Shown here: piece after piece, positions 44,437 through 54,222 of the stretch | Layout of the letters: each line of letters opens with the position of its first letter | Position numbering within the stretch: the first letter of the stretch is position 1 | Translations under genes and position numbers: made by a program | Assembly: GCA_009995595.1 (NCBI GenBank) | Contig: JAACPE010000001.1 | Span: 434,001 to 498,000 of the forward strand | DNA: 64,000 bases | Direction of reading: 5' to 3' | Source of the DNA: Alphaproteobacteria bacterium | GTDB lineage: Bacteria > Pseudomonadota > Alphaproteobacteria > Micavibrionales > Micavibrionaceae | Notes under the pieces: generated by a model | Seen by the model: only the letters and a program-made list of their open reading frames with translations | Told to the model about the DNA's origin: nothing | The model's database searches: none

Positions 44437-45384
44437 TTAAGCGGCTTGCCCAAAGGAGAGAAACTTCTGGCGGCGAGCCGCTTTTAGTTTGTCTGCATCC
44501 CACGGCGTGAGTTGCTTGAGCGCTTTGGCGATTTGATCGGCAACATTTTGAATTGTTTCGGCCTTGGCACGATGCGCTCCGCCGACAGGTTCAGCTATGA
44601 TGCCATCAATCAAACCGAGTTTTTCGATGTCTTGTGCTGTGATTTTAAGCGCGGTTGCGGCCTCATCGGCAAAATCACGAGAGCGCCATAAAATAGAAGC
44701 GCAGCCTTCAGGGGAAATCACAGAGTAAATGGAGTGTTCCAGCATATAAATGCGATCTGCCGTTGCGATAGCAATCGCACCGCCAGAGCCACCTTCGCCA
44801 ATAATGATTGAAATGATCGGAACACTTACATTCAGGCAAGTTTCTATGGATTTGGCTATAGCTTCGCTCTGTCCGCGTTCTTCTGCACCTAGACCAGGAT
44901 AAGCACCTGCAGTATCCACAAGGGTAATGATGGGCAAGTTAAATTGCTCTGCCATTTTCATGAGGCGCTGCGCTTTACGATACCCTTCTGGGCGCGCCAT
45001 ACCAAAATTATGCTTAAGGCGGCTTTCTGTGTCATGACCACGCTCTTGCCCGATAATAACACATGACTGCCCTTGGAAACGGCCAATACCGCCAAGTAAC
45101 GCTTCATCATTGGCAAAATTACGATCACCCGCAAGGAGGGTAAAGTCATCAAACAGGACATTAACATAGTCAAGGAAATGAGGACGATTTTGGTGACGTG
45201 CTACTTGCACTTTTTGGGCAGGGGTGAGCTTGCTGTAGGTTTGGGTCAGAAGCTTATGCACCTTCTTTTCCATGCGTTGAAGTTCATCGGCCATATTGGC
45301 GGAAGACTCACTGCTCATGTTCTTGAGCTCTGTGATTTTACCTTCGACTTCAATGATTTGCTTTTCAAATTCCAACTGGCTCAT
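44437..45384 (-). CDS. accA: Acetyl-CoA carboxylase carboxyltransferase subunit alpha
   Basis: AccA with AccD moves the carboxyl group from biotin to acetyl-CoA, the first step of fatty-acid synthesis. The 315 residues begin with the family helix LEFEKQIIEVEGKITELK, and show AGDRNFANDEALLGGIGRF, ERGHDTESRLKHNFGMARPE, VDTAGAYPGLGAEERGQSEA and the oxyanion-forming GEGGSGGAIAIATAD. Length is standard. It lies directly downstream of xerD on the same strand, separated by a hairpin. accD is not in the window. Confidence 0.97.
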   Translation of the reverse strand: MSQLEFEKQIIEVEGKITELKNMSSESSANMADELQRMEKKVHKLLTQTYSKLTPAQKVQVARHQNRPHFLDYVNVLFDDFTLLAGDRNFANDEALLGGIGRFQGQSCVIIGQERGHDTESRLKHNFGMARPEGYRKAQRLMKMAEQFNLPIITLVDTAGAYPGLGAEERGQSEAIAKSIETCLNVSVPIISIIIGEGGSGGAIAIATADRIYMLEHSIYSVISPEGCASILWRSRDFADEAATALKITAQDIEKLGLIDGIIAEPVGGAHRAKAETIQNVADQIAKALKQLTPWDADKLKAARRQKFLSFGQAA

Positions 45385-45420
45385 GTTTATTGTCCCATTT
45401 TTGTTTGTACCTAGATAGCA

Positions 45421-45452
45421 AATCAGGCGACCTCGTACAAGGCCGCCTGATT
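45421..45452 (-). terminator. Hairpin between xerD and accA, probable terminator
   Basis: The perfect 9-bp stem AATCAGGCG / CGCCTGATT (45421-45429 and 45444-45452), with an inner CCT/AGG pairing, lies 23 bases after the xerD stop. The T-run on the minus strand is short (ATTTG), so termination may be partial and accA partly co-transcribed. Confidence 0.6.
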
Positions 45453-45475
45453 ATAGAATGTAAAATAGTTAAAAA

Positions 45476-46468
45476 TTATTTGCCTTTGGCAGAACTGCTC
45501 ATCGGGTGTTTTTCTTCAACAGTGTCTTTGAGTTGCTCGGTCAACATGTGTGTGTAGATCTGAGTTGTTGCAATATCAGCATGCCCGAGCATTTTCTGAA
45601 CAGAGCGAAGATCCGCCCCGCGGCTCAGAAGATGTGTTGCGAACGCATGACGCAGAATGTGCGGGCTGACGCGACCTTCTTCAACTTTTGCAGCACGTGC
45701 AAGGTCTTTAAGAAGTTGAGCAAAACGCTGGCGTGTCAAATGTCCGCTTTCTGATGTGCGTGATGGAAAAACCCATGATTCTTGTAGCGCCTGATTTTCA
45801 GGGCCAACGAATTGCTGACGCACAGCAAGATAGTTGTTGATCGCTTTTTGAGCGGGCTCTGAAATAGGAACCATACGCTCTGCACCGCCTTTGCCCTGGA
45901 TTGTCAAGAACTCGGCGCCTTCGCTGAGTGCTGACATGGGAAGACCTACAAGCTCAGAAACACGCAGACCAGAGGCATAAAGCATTTCAAGCAAGCAAAC
46001 GAGGCGAATGCTATCGGCACCGCCGCTTTCTCCTGCTGTTTTGATAAGCTGACCGACTTCGGCTTCACTTAGTGTTTTTGGCAGTGTACGGCCTTGTTTC
46101 GGGCTGTCGATTGTTGTTGTCGGATCATCTTCACGCACGCCTTCCGAAATCAAAAAGCGGTAGTATTGACGAAGTGCCGATAAACGACGGGCAACAGTAC
46201 GCACAGCAATCTGTGAGCTGTTTTCGCCTTTAACGTGAGTTTTGTGTGAAAGATATTCGATGTAATCTTTAATTTCATCAGTGCTTGATTGATGAAGATC
46301 AGTTTTCTTTTCTTTACGCAAATAAAGGCTTACATCGGCAAGATCACGCCAATAGGCATGACGCGTATTCATTGCTGCGCCGCGCTCTGATGTGAGCATA
46401 TCCAGAAAAGCATCAACAGTTGGATGCAAATCCGGTTTTGGCATTTTTGGACGACCTGGACGAGCCAT
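45476..46468 (-). CDS. xerD: Tyrosine recombinase XerD
   Basis: XerC/XerD resolve chromosome dimers at dif. The 330 residues have the SAM-like N-terminal DNA-binding domain (HPTVDAFLDMLTSERGAAMNTRHAYWRDL) and the catalytic domain with ASGLRVSELVGL (first Arg), GKGGAERMVPI (Lys), HILRHAFATHLLSRGADLR (His/Arg) and LGHADIATTQIYTHM (His and nucleophile Tyr). The alphaproteobacterial XerD position, near aroK/aroB and accA, matches. It is ~30 residues longer than E. coli XerD, due to a basic Pro-rich N-terminus and a short C-terminal tail. No mobile element is nearby. Confidence 0.93.
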   Translation of the reverse strand: MARPGRPKMPKPDLHPTVDAFLDMLTSERGAAMNTRHAYWRDLADVSLYLRKEKKTDLHQSSTDEIKDYIEYLSHKTHVKGENSSQIAVRTVARRLSALRQYYRFLISEGVREDDPTTTIDSPKQGRTLPKTLSEAEVGQLIKTAGESGGADSIRLVCLLEMLYASGLRVSELVGLPMSALSEGAEFLTIQGKGGAERMVPISEPAQKAINNYLAVRQQFVGPENQALQESWVFPSRTSESGHLTRQRFAQLLKDLARAAKVEEGRVSPHILRHAFATHLLSRGADLRSVQKMLGHADIATTQIYTHMLTEQLKDTVEEKHPMSSSAKGK

Positions 46469-46471
46469 AAT

Positions 46472-47932
46472 TTATTCTCCTTCTTTGTGTCCCGCCATAT
46501 CTGTAATTTCCTTCAATAGGATCTCTTTGGACAGTTGGCGGGCTTTATCAATTAACCCCACAGTAGACAAGCTACTTATTATACTTAGCATTACGTCAGA
46601 AGGTTGACCCTCTATATTTTTATTATCGGTGTTTAGAGCGATAAGGAAGCTTGATCCAATAAAACCTTGGTTTTGAACTTCTTTTTGCCATTCATCCCAC
46701 CACTCTTGATTTGCTTCATCAGGAATAACATATTTTCCAAATTCTGACAGCATCAATCGTTTTTCATAAATGCTGGCTGGATTATTGGAAAATTTAGATG
46801 CTTTGTCAAGCGATGTTTTAATAAAAATTAACTTTTCCGCACTTTTTTCTGTAAAATGACTTAATCCCTCAGTAAAGCGCTCCTCGGGGACGTTATAATC
46901 TGTCTCCGTCAGTCCCATTTGGCTTAAAAAGTGAATAAAAACATAGTTTTGCGGATAGTTTGCGGCTAAAATTTTCAGTCGATTGGTCAAATCAGAAGGG
47001 ACAGAATCTCCTTGATTGAGTAATAATATTACAAAATCCATGGCCGATTTTTGGGTCATTTCAGTAACATCATAAACCTCTAACTCAGCAACTACAGAGG
47101 GTAATAAATTCTGATTATAGGCGTGTGTATTCAGTGATTCTGTATATTTTTTAGGAAAACTAGAATCCCTAAGGAAAAAACGAGTTATCATCGGCGGCGA
47201 TTGATTGAGAACGGTTTTAATCTCATCATCATAAGAAACAAGGCCTTTTTTAAATAAAATATGTTTTTCTAAACGCGTTAACCCCAAGAGTAAATCAAGG
47301 TGGGCGGCGTTGAGAGCGAAGTCTTTTTCATTGTAGATGGCTTGTAAAATGGAACTATTTTCAAAAGATGCCGTTTCAATTATACCAAGCTCTATGTCAC
47401 AAATTTTGCCTAAATTGATCCAAAAATCATTTTCCTCAAATTGTGGGCTTAAGACTTTAGCATCAAGGCAGGCTGTCGGAAGTCCTTGCCTATCGAGCAC
47501 GAGGATAAGGCCAAGCTCTGCAAGCTCGCTTGTGTCCGCTTTAGGAACGTAATTTGAAAAAAGCCTAAAGGCATCATCATATTGCCCTAAATCCATAAGA
47601 CGCTTTAAGCGAAGGGCGAAGATATCGGCATAATGCTCTATTTTAATGTCATTTTTTATGAGGCGTGTGTCGCCTTGAGAGATTAGAAACCTGCGTATTA
47701 TTTCCTGCAAAGCGCGATTATCAGTGTTCGTTCGCATTGTTTGAAGCAGATATTGCACCTCAGAGCGCGGTTGATCTTTCCAGATACTTTTAGGAAAAGC
47801 GCCTTGTAGATCACTGCTAATGAGGCCGGCAGCCTCTAAATCATAATTTGGAATGTTTTTAGCGGCAGGCTTATCTTTTGCTAGAGAAGGTTGAGCCAGC
47901 ATTATTGTAAATAGGATAAGAAAAAGGCGCAT
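46472..47932 (-). CDS. Exported helical-repeat protein, unknown
   Basis: 486 residues starting at ATG 47932 with a signal peptide (MRLFLILFTIMLAQPSLA, cleavage before KDKP). The mature protein is helical, with TPR-like spacing in stretches such as RLKRLMDLGQYDDAFRLFSN and DKASKFSNNPASIYEKRL; DNA here is noticeably A+T-rich. No catalytic motif is seen. The stop lies 3 bases before the xerD start, and the start overlaps the stop of a 46-codon membrane ORF (TAATG), so the three are probably one translationally coupled unit. Genes of this kind beside xerD occur in alphaproteobacteria, but I know no function. Confidence 0.75.
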   Translation of the reverse strand: MRLFLILFTIMLAQPSLAKDKPAAKNIPNYDLEAAGLISSDLQGAFPKSIWKDQPRSEVQYLLQTMRTNTDNRALQEIIRRFLISQGDTRLIKNDIKIEHYADIFALRLKRLMDLGQYDDAFRLFSNYVPKADTSELAELGLILVLDRQGLPTACLDAKVLSPQFEENDFWINLGKICDIELGIIETASFENSSILQAIYNEKDFALNAAHLDLLLGLTRLEKHILFKKGLVSYDDEIKTVLNQSPPMITRFFLRDSSFPKKYTESLNTHAYNQNLLPSVVAELEVYDVTEMTQKSAMDFVILLLNQGDSVPSDLTNRLKILAANYPQNYVFIHFLSQMGLTETDYNVPEERFTEGLSHFTEKSAEKLIFIKTSLDKASKFSNNPASIYEKRLMLSEFGKYVIPDEANQEWWDEWQKEVQNQGFIGSSFLIALNTDNKNIEGQPSDVMLSIISSLSTVGLIDKARQLSKEILLKEITDMAGHKEGE

Positions 47933-48072
47933 TATTTCAGCACGGTTTCTGTTGGAATGTCGATGACAACATTTTGTACCTCGACGGAGACATCCATCAA
48001 CCCAAGCCAGATAAAGCCGGCAACGGCGATAACCACAACAAACAGCCAGAAAAAACCTACGATTTTTATCAT
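47932..48072 (-). CDS. 46-residue membrane protein
   Basis: A small ORF: ATG 48072 with AAGGA about 9 bases upstream; stop TAA at 47934-47932. The product begins MIKIVGFFWLFVVVIAVAGF, a single strongly hydrophobic helix of ~22 residues with one preceding Lys, then a short periplasmic tail ending DIPTETVLK. Its stop overlaps the ATG of the next gene by one base, typical of coupled translation. It begins 115 bases from the divergent aroK start and is the first gene of the unit leading to xerD. Function unknown. Confidence 0.7.
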   Translation of the reverse strand: MIKIVGFFWLFVVVIAVAGFIWLGLMDVSVEVQNVVIDIPTETVLK

Positions 48073-48187
48073 TCACAGAATCCTTAACATTACTGGCACA
48101 GAATAGGGGAGTGAAAATATGATTGCAATGGGGTTTATAGCGGCATTTATTATTGCAAACTACAATGTTTTATGTAATTGAAGGCGT

Positions 48188-48787
48188 ATGGAAAACATCG
48201 GCATTTCTGCAAAAATAGAATTTATTAAGGCGGCCTTGGCAAAAACTGGGCGCCCACTTGTTATGATTGGCATGATGGGGTCGGGCAAAAGTAAAATTGG
48301 CGAAGCGTTGGCTCAATCATTCGGATTTGGCTTTATTGATACGGACGCCGAAATTGTGAAGACCTTCGGTAAAATTACAGACATTTTTGCCAATGATGGT
48401 GAGGCAGCGTTTAGGTCGATGGAACTTAATGCCGTTAAGGCTGCCTTGGAACAAACACAAGCTGTTATTTCTGTTGGTGGCGGCGCATTTTTTCAGAAAC
48501 AAACGCGCAAAACAATACAAGAGGGCGGGCTTTCTATCTGGCTAAACGCTGATTTGGAAACAATCTATAACCGTGTGAAAGATAAAACGTCACGCCCTTT
48601 GCTTGAAAAAGGCGGAGATAAGCGTGGTAATGTTGAGCGCCTTCTTGCTGAACGCACGCCCATTTATCAAACATCACATGTTCATGTTTCTGTTACAGAT
48701 GATGGTGCCGCCTCCAAAGAAGAATCCATTGCACAAAATCGAGATCGCGTAATAAATGCGCTATACAAACATCTAAAGCCTGCCTAA
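48188..48787 (+). CDS. aroK: Shikimate kinase
   Basis: AroK phosphorylates shikimate with ATP in the chorismate pathway. The 199 residues have Walker A MMGSGKSKIG at about 29-38, the shikimate-binding Asp in FIDTDAEI, the family Arg in EAAFRSMEL, SVGGGAFFQ and the lid segment KDKTSRPLLEKG. An N-terminal ~20-residue extension before the P-loop is common in alphaproteobacteria. aroB follows after 13 bases, then a CorC-type gene after 10, forming an operon of usual alphaproteobacterial order. Confidence 0.97.
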   Translation: MENIGISAKIEFIKAALAKTGRPLVMIGMMGSGKSKIGEALAQSFGFGFIDTDAEIVKTFGKITDIFANDGEAAFRSMELNAVKAALEQTQAVISVGGGAFFQKQTRKTIQEGGLSIWLNADLETIYNRVKDKTSRPLLEKGGDKRGNVERLLAERTPIYQTSHVHVSVTDDGAASKEESIAQNRDRVINALYKHLKPA

Positions 48788-48800
48788 TATTGCATCCATT

Positions 48801-49913
48801 ATGACACAAACACTTTCCGTTGATCTGGGTGACAGGTCTTATGATATCCATATTGGTAAGGGTCTTATTGATACAATTGAAGAGTATCTTCCCTATAGCC
48901 TTGATGATCTAAAAACACGCTCCGTCTTTATACTTTATGATAAGAACGTCTATCCCTATGTACAGGTGATGGAGGGCGCGCTTGGTCAAAAGGGTGTAGA
49001 TACAAAAATATTTGCAATGAAGGGCGGCGAGCCGACAAAATCCTATGATGGGTATTTTAAGGTCATGGACTGGCTTTTAGAAAATGGGGTTAATCGTAAA
49101 TCCATTTTGATGGCGGTGGGTGGCGGCGTTATTGGTGATCTTGGGGGGTTTGCTGCGGCCTCGGTCATGCGCGGGATTGATTTTGTACAAGTGCCAACCA
49201 CTTTATTGGCGCAAGTTGACAGCTCCGTAGGTGGCAAAACAGGGATTAATACGGCGCAGGGCAAAAATCTAGTTGGGGCGTTTTATCAGCCTAAGGCGGT
49301 TATATGCGATCTTGGTACTCTCGGCACCTTGCCAGACCGGGAATTAAAAGCGGGTTATGCTGAAATTGTTAAATATGGCCTTATTAATGATTTGGCTTTC
49401 TTTGAGTGGCTTGAGCAAAACGGCGAAAAAGTTTTAAGCCTAGAGCAAGACGCCCTGAGTTATGCCGTTTACACATCCTGCGCGGCAAAAGCCCGCGTTG
49501 TGAACGCTGATGAACATGAAAAAGGGATGCGGGCTTTGCTTAATCTAGGGCATACTTTTGGCCATGCCCTTGAGGTCGCCGCTCATTACGATGGCCGTTT
49601 GCTTCATGGGGAAGCGGTGTCAATTGGTATGGTGATGGCATTTGATTTGTCTTCTAAAATGGGGTTATGCCCGCAAGAACACCCTGCGCGGGTTGAGGCA
49701 CATTTAAAAGCATGCGGCCTTAAAACCCAGATTGCAGATATTCAGCCACATTTAAGCCAAACATCCGAAGATCTCTGGGACAATATGACCCGTGACAAGA
49801 AAGCATCGGGGGGTAAAATAGGGTTTATCCTCACCCGCGGCATCGGGCAGGCATTTCAAACAACAGATGTAGAGCAAGATGCCGTCTTGTCACTAATAAA
49901 AGAAAGGCTTTAA
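48801..49913 (+). CDS. aroB: 3-dehydroquinate synthase
   Basis: AroB converts DAHP to 3-dehydroquinate with NAD+ and a divalent metal. In 370 residues: GGEPTKSYDGY (NAD contact), GGGVIGDLGGFAAAS, PTTLLAQVDSSVGGKTGIN, the metal ligands Glu in AGYAEIVKYGL and His in LNLGHTFGHALE and LLHGEAVSIGM. Length matches the family. It lies in the aroK-aroB-corC operon. Confidence 0.98.
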   Translation: MTQTLSVDLGDRSYDIHIGKGLIDTIEEYLPYSLDDLKTRSVFILYDKNVYPYVQVMEGALGQKGVDTKIFAMKGGEPTKSYDGYFKVMDWLLENGVNRKSILMAVGGGVIGDLGGFAAASVMRGIDFVQVPTTLLAQVDSSVGGKTGINTAQGKNLVGAFYQPKAVICDLGTLGTLPDRELKAGYAEIVKYGLINDLAFFEWLEQNGEKVLSLEQDALSYAVYTSCAAKARVVNADEHEKGMRALLNLGHTFGHALEVAAHYDGRLLHGEAVSIGMVMAFDLSSKMGLCPQEHPARVEAHLKACGLKTQIADIQPHLSQTSEDLWDNMTRDKKASGGKIGFILTRGIGQAFQTTDVEQDAVLSLIKERL

Positions 49914-49923
49914 AGCGTATAAT

Positions 49924-51267
49924 ATGGATACGAATACAACGATAGATATTGCGACAAGCATACCTTTAGAGGTTGCTGCAGAGACAACAAGCGCAGTGAG
50001 CTTATATATTTCAGCCGCAATTGTTTTTGTGCTTTTGCTGCTTTCTGGGTTTTTCTCTGGCTCTGAAACGGCGATGACGGCGGCATCGCGCGCTCGTCTT
50101 CATGGGTGGGAGAAAGAGGGCAATAAACGTGCGGGGCTTGTGAACCGTATCCGAGAGAAAAAAGAGCGTTTAATAGGAGCGCTTCTTCTTGGTAATAACC
50201 TCGTCAATATTTGTGCCTCTGCTCTGGCAACAAGCGTTTTAATCGGAATTTTTGGCGAAGCAGGGGTTGTCTATGCCACGCTTGCTATGACGCTTCTTGT
50301 GCTTATTTTCTCCGAAGTGTTACCCAAAACCTATGCGCTGCATAACGCTGATAAAATGGCGGTAGCGATTGCGCCTTTAATTAATGTGGTTGTAATTGTT
50401 TTTGCCCCTGTTGCGGGAGCGGTTAACTGGATCGTTCGTATGACGCTTAAACTTTTTGGTACAGATTTATCGCTTGTTTCAAAAAGTAATCACATGGAAG
50501 TCCTGCGCGGCGTGATCGAGCTTCATGGCGGGGATGATAATGATGCAAGCGAGGCACAAGAACAGCGCGCTATGCTCCGTTCTATCCTTGATCTTCAAGA
50601 TGTCGATGTTGAGGAGGTGATGACCCACCGCAAATATGTTGCAATGATTGATGCCAATGATCCGATTGAAAAGATTATTGATGATGTTTTAAACAGCCCT
50701 TATACACGTCTTCCCGTTTTCAAAGATGACACGGATAATATTATTGGCGTGCTTCATGCTAAGGCGCTGCTAAGGGATATGCGTATTGAGGCGGATGGGC
50801 ATACAAAACTTACAATTGATGAACTGGCGGCGACCCCATGGTTTGTTCCTGAGAGCACGACGCTTGTTGATCAGCTACAAGAATTTAGAAACCGCCGCGA
50901 GCATTTTGCTGTTGTCGTTGATGAATACGGCTCGTTTATGGGAATTATTACCCTTGAAGATATATTGGAAGAGATTGTCGGCGAAATTGATGATGAGCAT
51001 GATGAGACCGTAACAGGGGTCAAGAAGCTTAAAAGCGGCGCGTATATGATTGACGGGGATGTGACCATCCGTGACCTGAAACGTGAGTTTGAATGGAATT
51101 TACCCGATGATGAGGATTATTCAACACTTGCGGGGTTGATCATTCACGAGGCACAAACAATTCCCGATAAAGGGCAGAGCTTCATTTTCTATGATTTCCA
51201 ATTCGATATTGCCAAACGCCACCGTAATCAGCTTTTAAAGATTAAAGTGAAACCGCCTCAGGCTTAA
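49924..51267 (+). CDS. HlyC/CorC-family (CNNM/CBS) membrane transporter
   Basis: 447 residues. After ~25 residues a DUF21/CNNM domain has about four transmembrane segments (from AAIVFVLLLLSGFFSGSETA to LINVVVIVFAPVAGAVNW), including the GSETAMTAASRARL signature; a CBS pair follows (TRLPVFKDDTDNIIGVLHAK and FAVVVDEYGSFMGIITLEDI), then the CorC/HlyC C-terminal domain (DGDVTIRDLKREFEWNLP). Members transport Mg2+ or Co2+, or protect membranes. It is the last gene of the aroK-aroB operon, a common alphaproteobacterial arrangement. The substrate is not certain from sequence. Confidence 0.92.
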   Translation: MDTNTTIDIATSIPLEVAAETTSAVSLYISAAIVFVLLLLSGFFSGSETAMTAASRARLHGWEKEGNKRAGLVNRIREKKERLIGALLLGNNLVNICASALATSVLIGIFGEAGVVYATLAMTLLVLIFSEVLPKTYALHNADKMAVAIAPLINVVVIVFAPVAGAVNWIVRMTLKLFGTDLSLVSKSNHMEVLRGVIELHGGDDNDASEAQEQRAMLRSILDLQDVDVEEVMTHRKYVAMIDANDPIEKIIDDVLNSPYTRLPVFKDDTDNIIGVLHAKALLRDMRIEADGHTKLTIDELAATPWFVPESTTLVDQLQEFRNRREHFAVVVDEYGSFMGIITLEDILEEIVGEIDDEHDETVTGVKKLKSGAYMIDGDVTIRDLKREFEWNLPDDEDYSTLAGLIIHEAQTIPDKGQSFIFYDFQFDIAKRHRNQLLKIKVKPPQA

Positions 51268-51306
51268 TTTGCCTCACAAAATAACTACACAGAGGTTTTT
51301 GTTATT

Positions 51307-54033
51307 TTAAACAACACTGCCGTGGCATTGTTTGTACTTCTTACCTGATTCACAGGGGCAGGGGGCGTTGCGTTGGACTTTGCCCCATGTGTCAGGGTCG
51401 TTTTTGTCAAATTCCCGTTTTTGTGTGATCGGTTGCATGCGCGCCCCACTATCATTGCGGGGTGAGCCCATTGTAGCGGGATCATTGCGGCTTTCTTGCA
51501 TGATGCGTTGTTCTTCTTCATATTGCGCGCGCATGGCGGCAAGGGCGCGTTCATCAATGTTCACTTCAACAAGGCTGATGGTTTGTGTGACAGTTTCGCG
51601 AAGATTATTGAGCATGTTTTCAAACAGGCCAAAGGCTTCTGTTTTATACTCATTAAGCGGGTCACGTTGACCAAAAGCACGTAAGTTAATCCCTTGGCGT
51701 AAATGGTCGAGCGCCAATAAGTGCTCTTTCCAGTTTTGATCGAGAATTTGCAGAACAAAGGATTTTTGAATTTCGCGGAAGGTTTTTTCACCAGCAACTT
51801 TCACTTTTTCAGCCATCATTTTATCAGAGGCTTCGATGATACGCTCTTCAATTTCTGGTTCGGCGATACCTTCTTCTTTTGCCCATTCGCTTGCGTAGAC
51901 ATCAAGGTTAAGGACGCGCTGACATTCTGTTTCGATCAATTTTGTGTCCCATTGCTCAGGATACGCCCCCGCAGGAATGCCGCGTTCAACGATATCAATA
52001 ATAACGTCGTGGCGCATTTCGGTCACAAGACCGTCTAGCTCATCGCCAGCCTCCATAATTTCGCGGCGCTGTTCATAGATCACCTTACGCTGATCATTCA
52101 TTACGTTATCAAATTTCAAAAGATTCTTACGAATTTCAAAGTTTTGCTGTTCCACGCGGCCTTGCGCTTTTTCGAGCGCCTTGGACAACCATGGATGCGT
52201 GAGCGCTTCGCCGTCTTTAAGGCCAATGCCGCTCTTTAAGAGCATCTCCATTTTCTCGGCGGCAAAAATACGCATGAGGTCATCTTCGACAGATAAGAAG
52301 AAGATTGTCTCCCCTGGGTCACCCTGACGACCTGAGCGACCGCGAAGCTGATTATCAATACGGCGGGATTCATGACGCTCTGTTCCGATCACGCAAAGGC
52401 CGCCTGCCTCATGCACAATTTCTTTATCACGCTTAATTTCGGCGGTGATTTTCTCAATCGCTTTTTTGTCTATGATTGGGTCATAGTTTTCGCCAAGTTC
52501 GGCTTTAAGGCGCATGTCGAGGTTGCCCCCCAATTGAATATCTGTTCCACGACCTGCCATATTTGTGGCGATGGTTACAGCGCCAGGGCAACCCGCTTGG
52601 GAGATGATCAATGCCTCTTGCTCGTGATGGCGGGCATTAAGGACGTTATGCTTGATTTTACGTTTTTTCAGGAATTCAGAGAGCATTTCTGATTTTTCAA
52701 TCGAAACAGTACCCACCAGGACAGGTTGATTACGCTCTGTACATTCGGCGATGACATCAACGATGGCCTCGAATTTATCCTGCATGGACTTATAGATTTT
52801 ATCTTGGTGATCAATACGCTTTATTGGCACGTTTGTTGGCAGCTCTAAGACGCCAAGATTGTAAATTTCGGCAAACTCGGTCGCCTCTGTCATCGCTGTT
52901 CCTGTCATCCCTGCAAGGTTGGGATACATGCGGAAATAGTTCTGGAATGTGATGGAAGCCAGCGTCTGGTTTTCATTTTGAATAGCAACGCCTTCTTTAG
53001 CTTCGAGCGCCTGGTGAAGACCTTCAGAAAAGCGGCGGCCTTCCATCATACGGCCTGTAAATTCGTCAATAATGACAACTTTTCCGTCTTTGACGATGTA
53101 ATCCGTGTCTTTAGCAAAAAGTTTATGCGCCCGAAGAGCCTGGGATACGTGGTGAACGAGTGATATATTTTGCGGATCATAGAGATTGCCGCCGTCAATA
53201 AGGCCGCTTTTCTCGAGCAATTCTTCAATTTTGACGTTACCCTCTTCGTTGAGGTTAACGGTTCTGCTCTTTTCATCCAGATCATAGTCGCTTTTTTCAA
53301 GCTGCGGGATGAGCTTATTGATTGTGGTGTAGAGCTCTGTTGAGCCTTCAGAAGGGCCAGAGATGATAAGTGGCGTTCGCGCCTCATCAATGAGGATTGA
53401 GTCCACTTCGTCGATGATAGCGAAGTTAAAGTCACGCTGCACCATGTCTTCGAGGCGAAATTTCATGTTATCGCGCAAATAATCAAAACCAAACTCGTTA
53501 TTTGTACCGTATGTGACATCTGCGGCATAAGCGGCCTTGCGGTCTCCATCGAGCATATTGCCTTTAATACAGCCCACGGTCATATCAAGGAAATTATAGA
53601 TTTTTGCCATCCATTCAGAGTCACGCTCGGCAAGGTAATCATTGACCGTCACAATATGAACGCCTTTTCCTTCAATAGCGTGTAGGTAACCGGGAAGGGT
53701 GGAGACAAGAGTTTTTCCTTCCCCAGTTTTCATTTCTGCGATGATGCCTTCATGAAGGGCTAAGCCCCCGATGAGTTGAACATCAAAGTGACGTTGCCCT
53801 AGGGTACGTTTTGCTGCTTCGCGTACGGTAGCGAAGGCTTCGGGCATTATATCGTCAAGAGTTTCACCATTTTTGACGCGTTCACGGAACTCTTGAGTTT
53901 TGGCCTTGATCTGACTATCTGATAGTTTTTCATATTCTGGCTCAAGCTCATTCACACGCGCTATTTTAGCTGTGAGGCGTTTAAGCTGACGTTCGTTAGA
54001 AGAGCCGAATAGTTTTTGAGCAAGTGAAAGCAC
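51307..54033 (-). CDS. secA: Preprotein translocase ATPase SecA
   Basis: SecA pushes unfolded preproteins through SecYEG. The 908 residues are full length: [12 protein letters not shown] at the start, Walker A in [10 protein letters not shown], the DEVDS Walker B, the conserved [20 protein letters not shown] block, [13 protein letters not shown] and [18 protein letters not shown] helicase motifs, and the C-terminal zinc motif [14 protein letters not shown] that binds SecB and phospholipid. The linker before it holds two closely spaced PxRND-like segments. It is monocistronic between convergent corC and a divergent peptidyl-prolyl isomerase. Confidence 0.98.
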   Translation of the reverse strand: MLSLAQKLFGSSNERQLKRLTAKIARVNELEPEYEKLSDSQIKAKTQEFRERVKNGETLDDIMPEAFATVREAAKRTLGQRHFDVQLIGGLALHEGIIAEMKTGEGKTLVSTLPGYLHAIEGKGVHIVTVNDYLAERDSEWMAKIYNFLDMTVGCIKGNMLDGDRKAAYAADVTYGTNNEFGFDYLRDNMKFRLEDMVQRDFNFAIIDEVDSILIDEARTPLIISGPSEGSTELYTTINKLIPQLEKSDYDLDEKSRTVNLNEEGNVKIEELLEKSGLIDGGNLYDPQNISLVHHVSQALRAHKLFAKDTDYIVKDGKVVIIDEFTGRMMEGRRFSEGLHQALEAKEGVAIQNENQTLASITFQNYFRMYPNLAGMTGTAMTEATEFAEIYNLGVLELPTNVPIKRIDHQDKIYKSMQDKFEAIVDVIAECTERNQPVLVGTVSIEKSEMLSEFLKKRKIKHNVLNARHHEQEALIISQAGCPGAVTIATNMAGRGTDIQLGGNLDMRLKAELGENYDPIIDKKAIEKITAEIKRDKEIVHEAGGLCVIGTERHESRRIDNQLRGRSGRQGDPGETIFFLSVEDDLMRIFAAEKMEMLLKSGIGLKDGEALTHPWLSKALEKAQGRVEQQNFEIRKNLLKFDNVMNDQRKVIYEQRREIMEAGDELDGLVTEMRHDVIIDIVERGIPAGAYPEQWDTKLIETECQRVLNLDVYASEWAKEEGIAEPEIEERIIEASDKMMAEKVKVAGEKTFREIQKSFVLQILDQNWKEHLLALDHLRQGINLRAFGQRDPLNEYKTEAFGLFENMLNNLRETVTQTISLVEVNIDERALAAMRAQYEEEQRIMQESRNDPATMGSPRNDSGARMQPITQKREFDKNDPDTWGKVQRNAPCPCESGKKYKQCHGSVV

Positions 54034-54222
54034 GGTTATAATCCTTAAAAATTGAATCTTCTTGATATAAGGACTTAAGGGCTTTAGGTCAATGCGTCTG
54101 GCGCGTTTGCCCTGATATTGTTAAGATTTGGTCACAGAATAAACACTTGCTCTTTTTGGGCAAGGGGTTACATTTTGGCCATACAAATCAGATTCTCGAA
54201 TATTATAGAAAGTGTGAGGAAA

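Noticed and set aside
45476-46468. Tyrosine recombinase as a sign of a prophage or integrative element
   Set aside because: The sequence and neighbours (accA, aroK/aroB region) fit chromosomal XerD; no attachment-site duplication, phage gene or composition shift is seen.
51278-51308. Possible hairpin AAAATAAC / GTTATTTT between corC and secA
   Set aside because: The stem has almost no G/C pairs and a 15-base loop, so it is too weak to call a terminator.
51440-51500. Two close copies of an ATCATTGCGG-like sequence in the secA linker, resembling one end of the palindromic repeat
   Set aside because: They match only about 10 bases, lack the inverted partner, and encode a plausible SecA linker; chance or degenerate resemblance is more likely.
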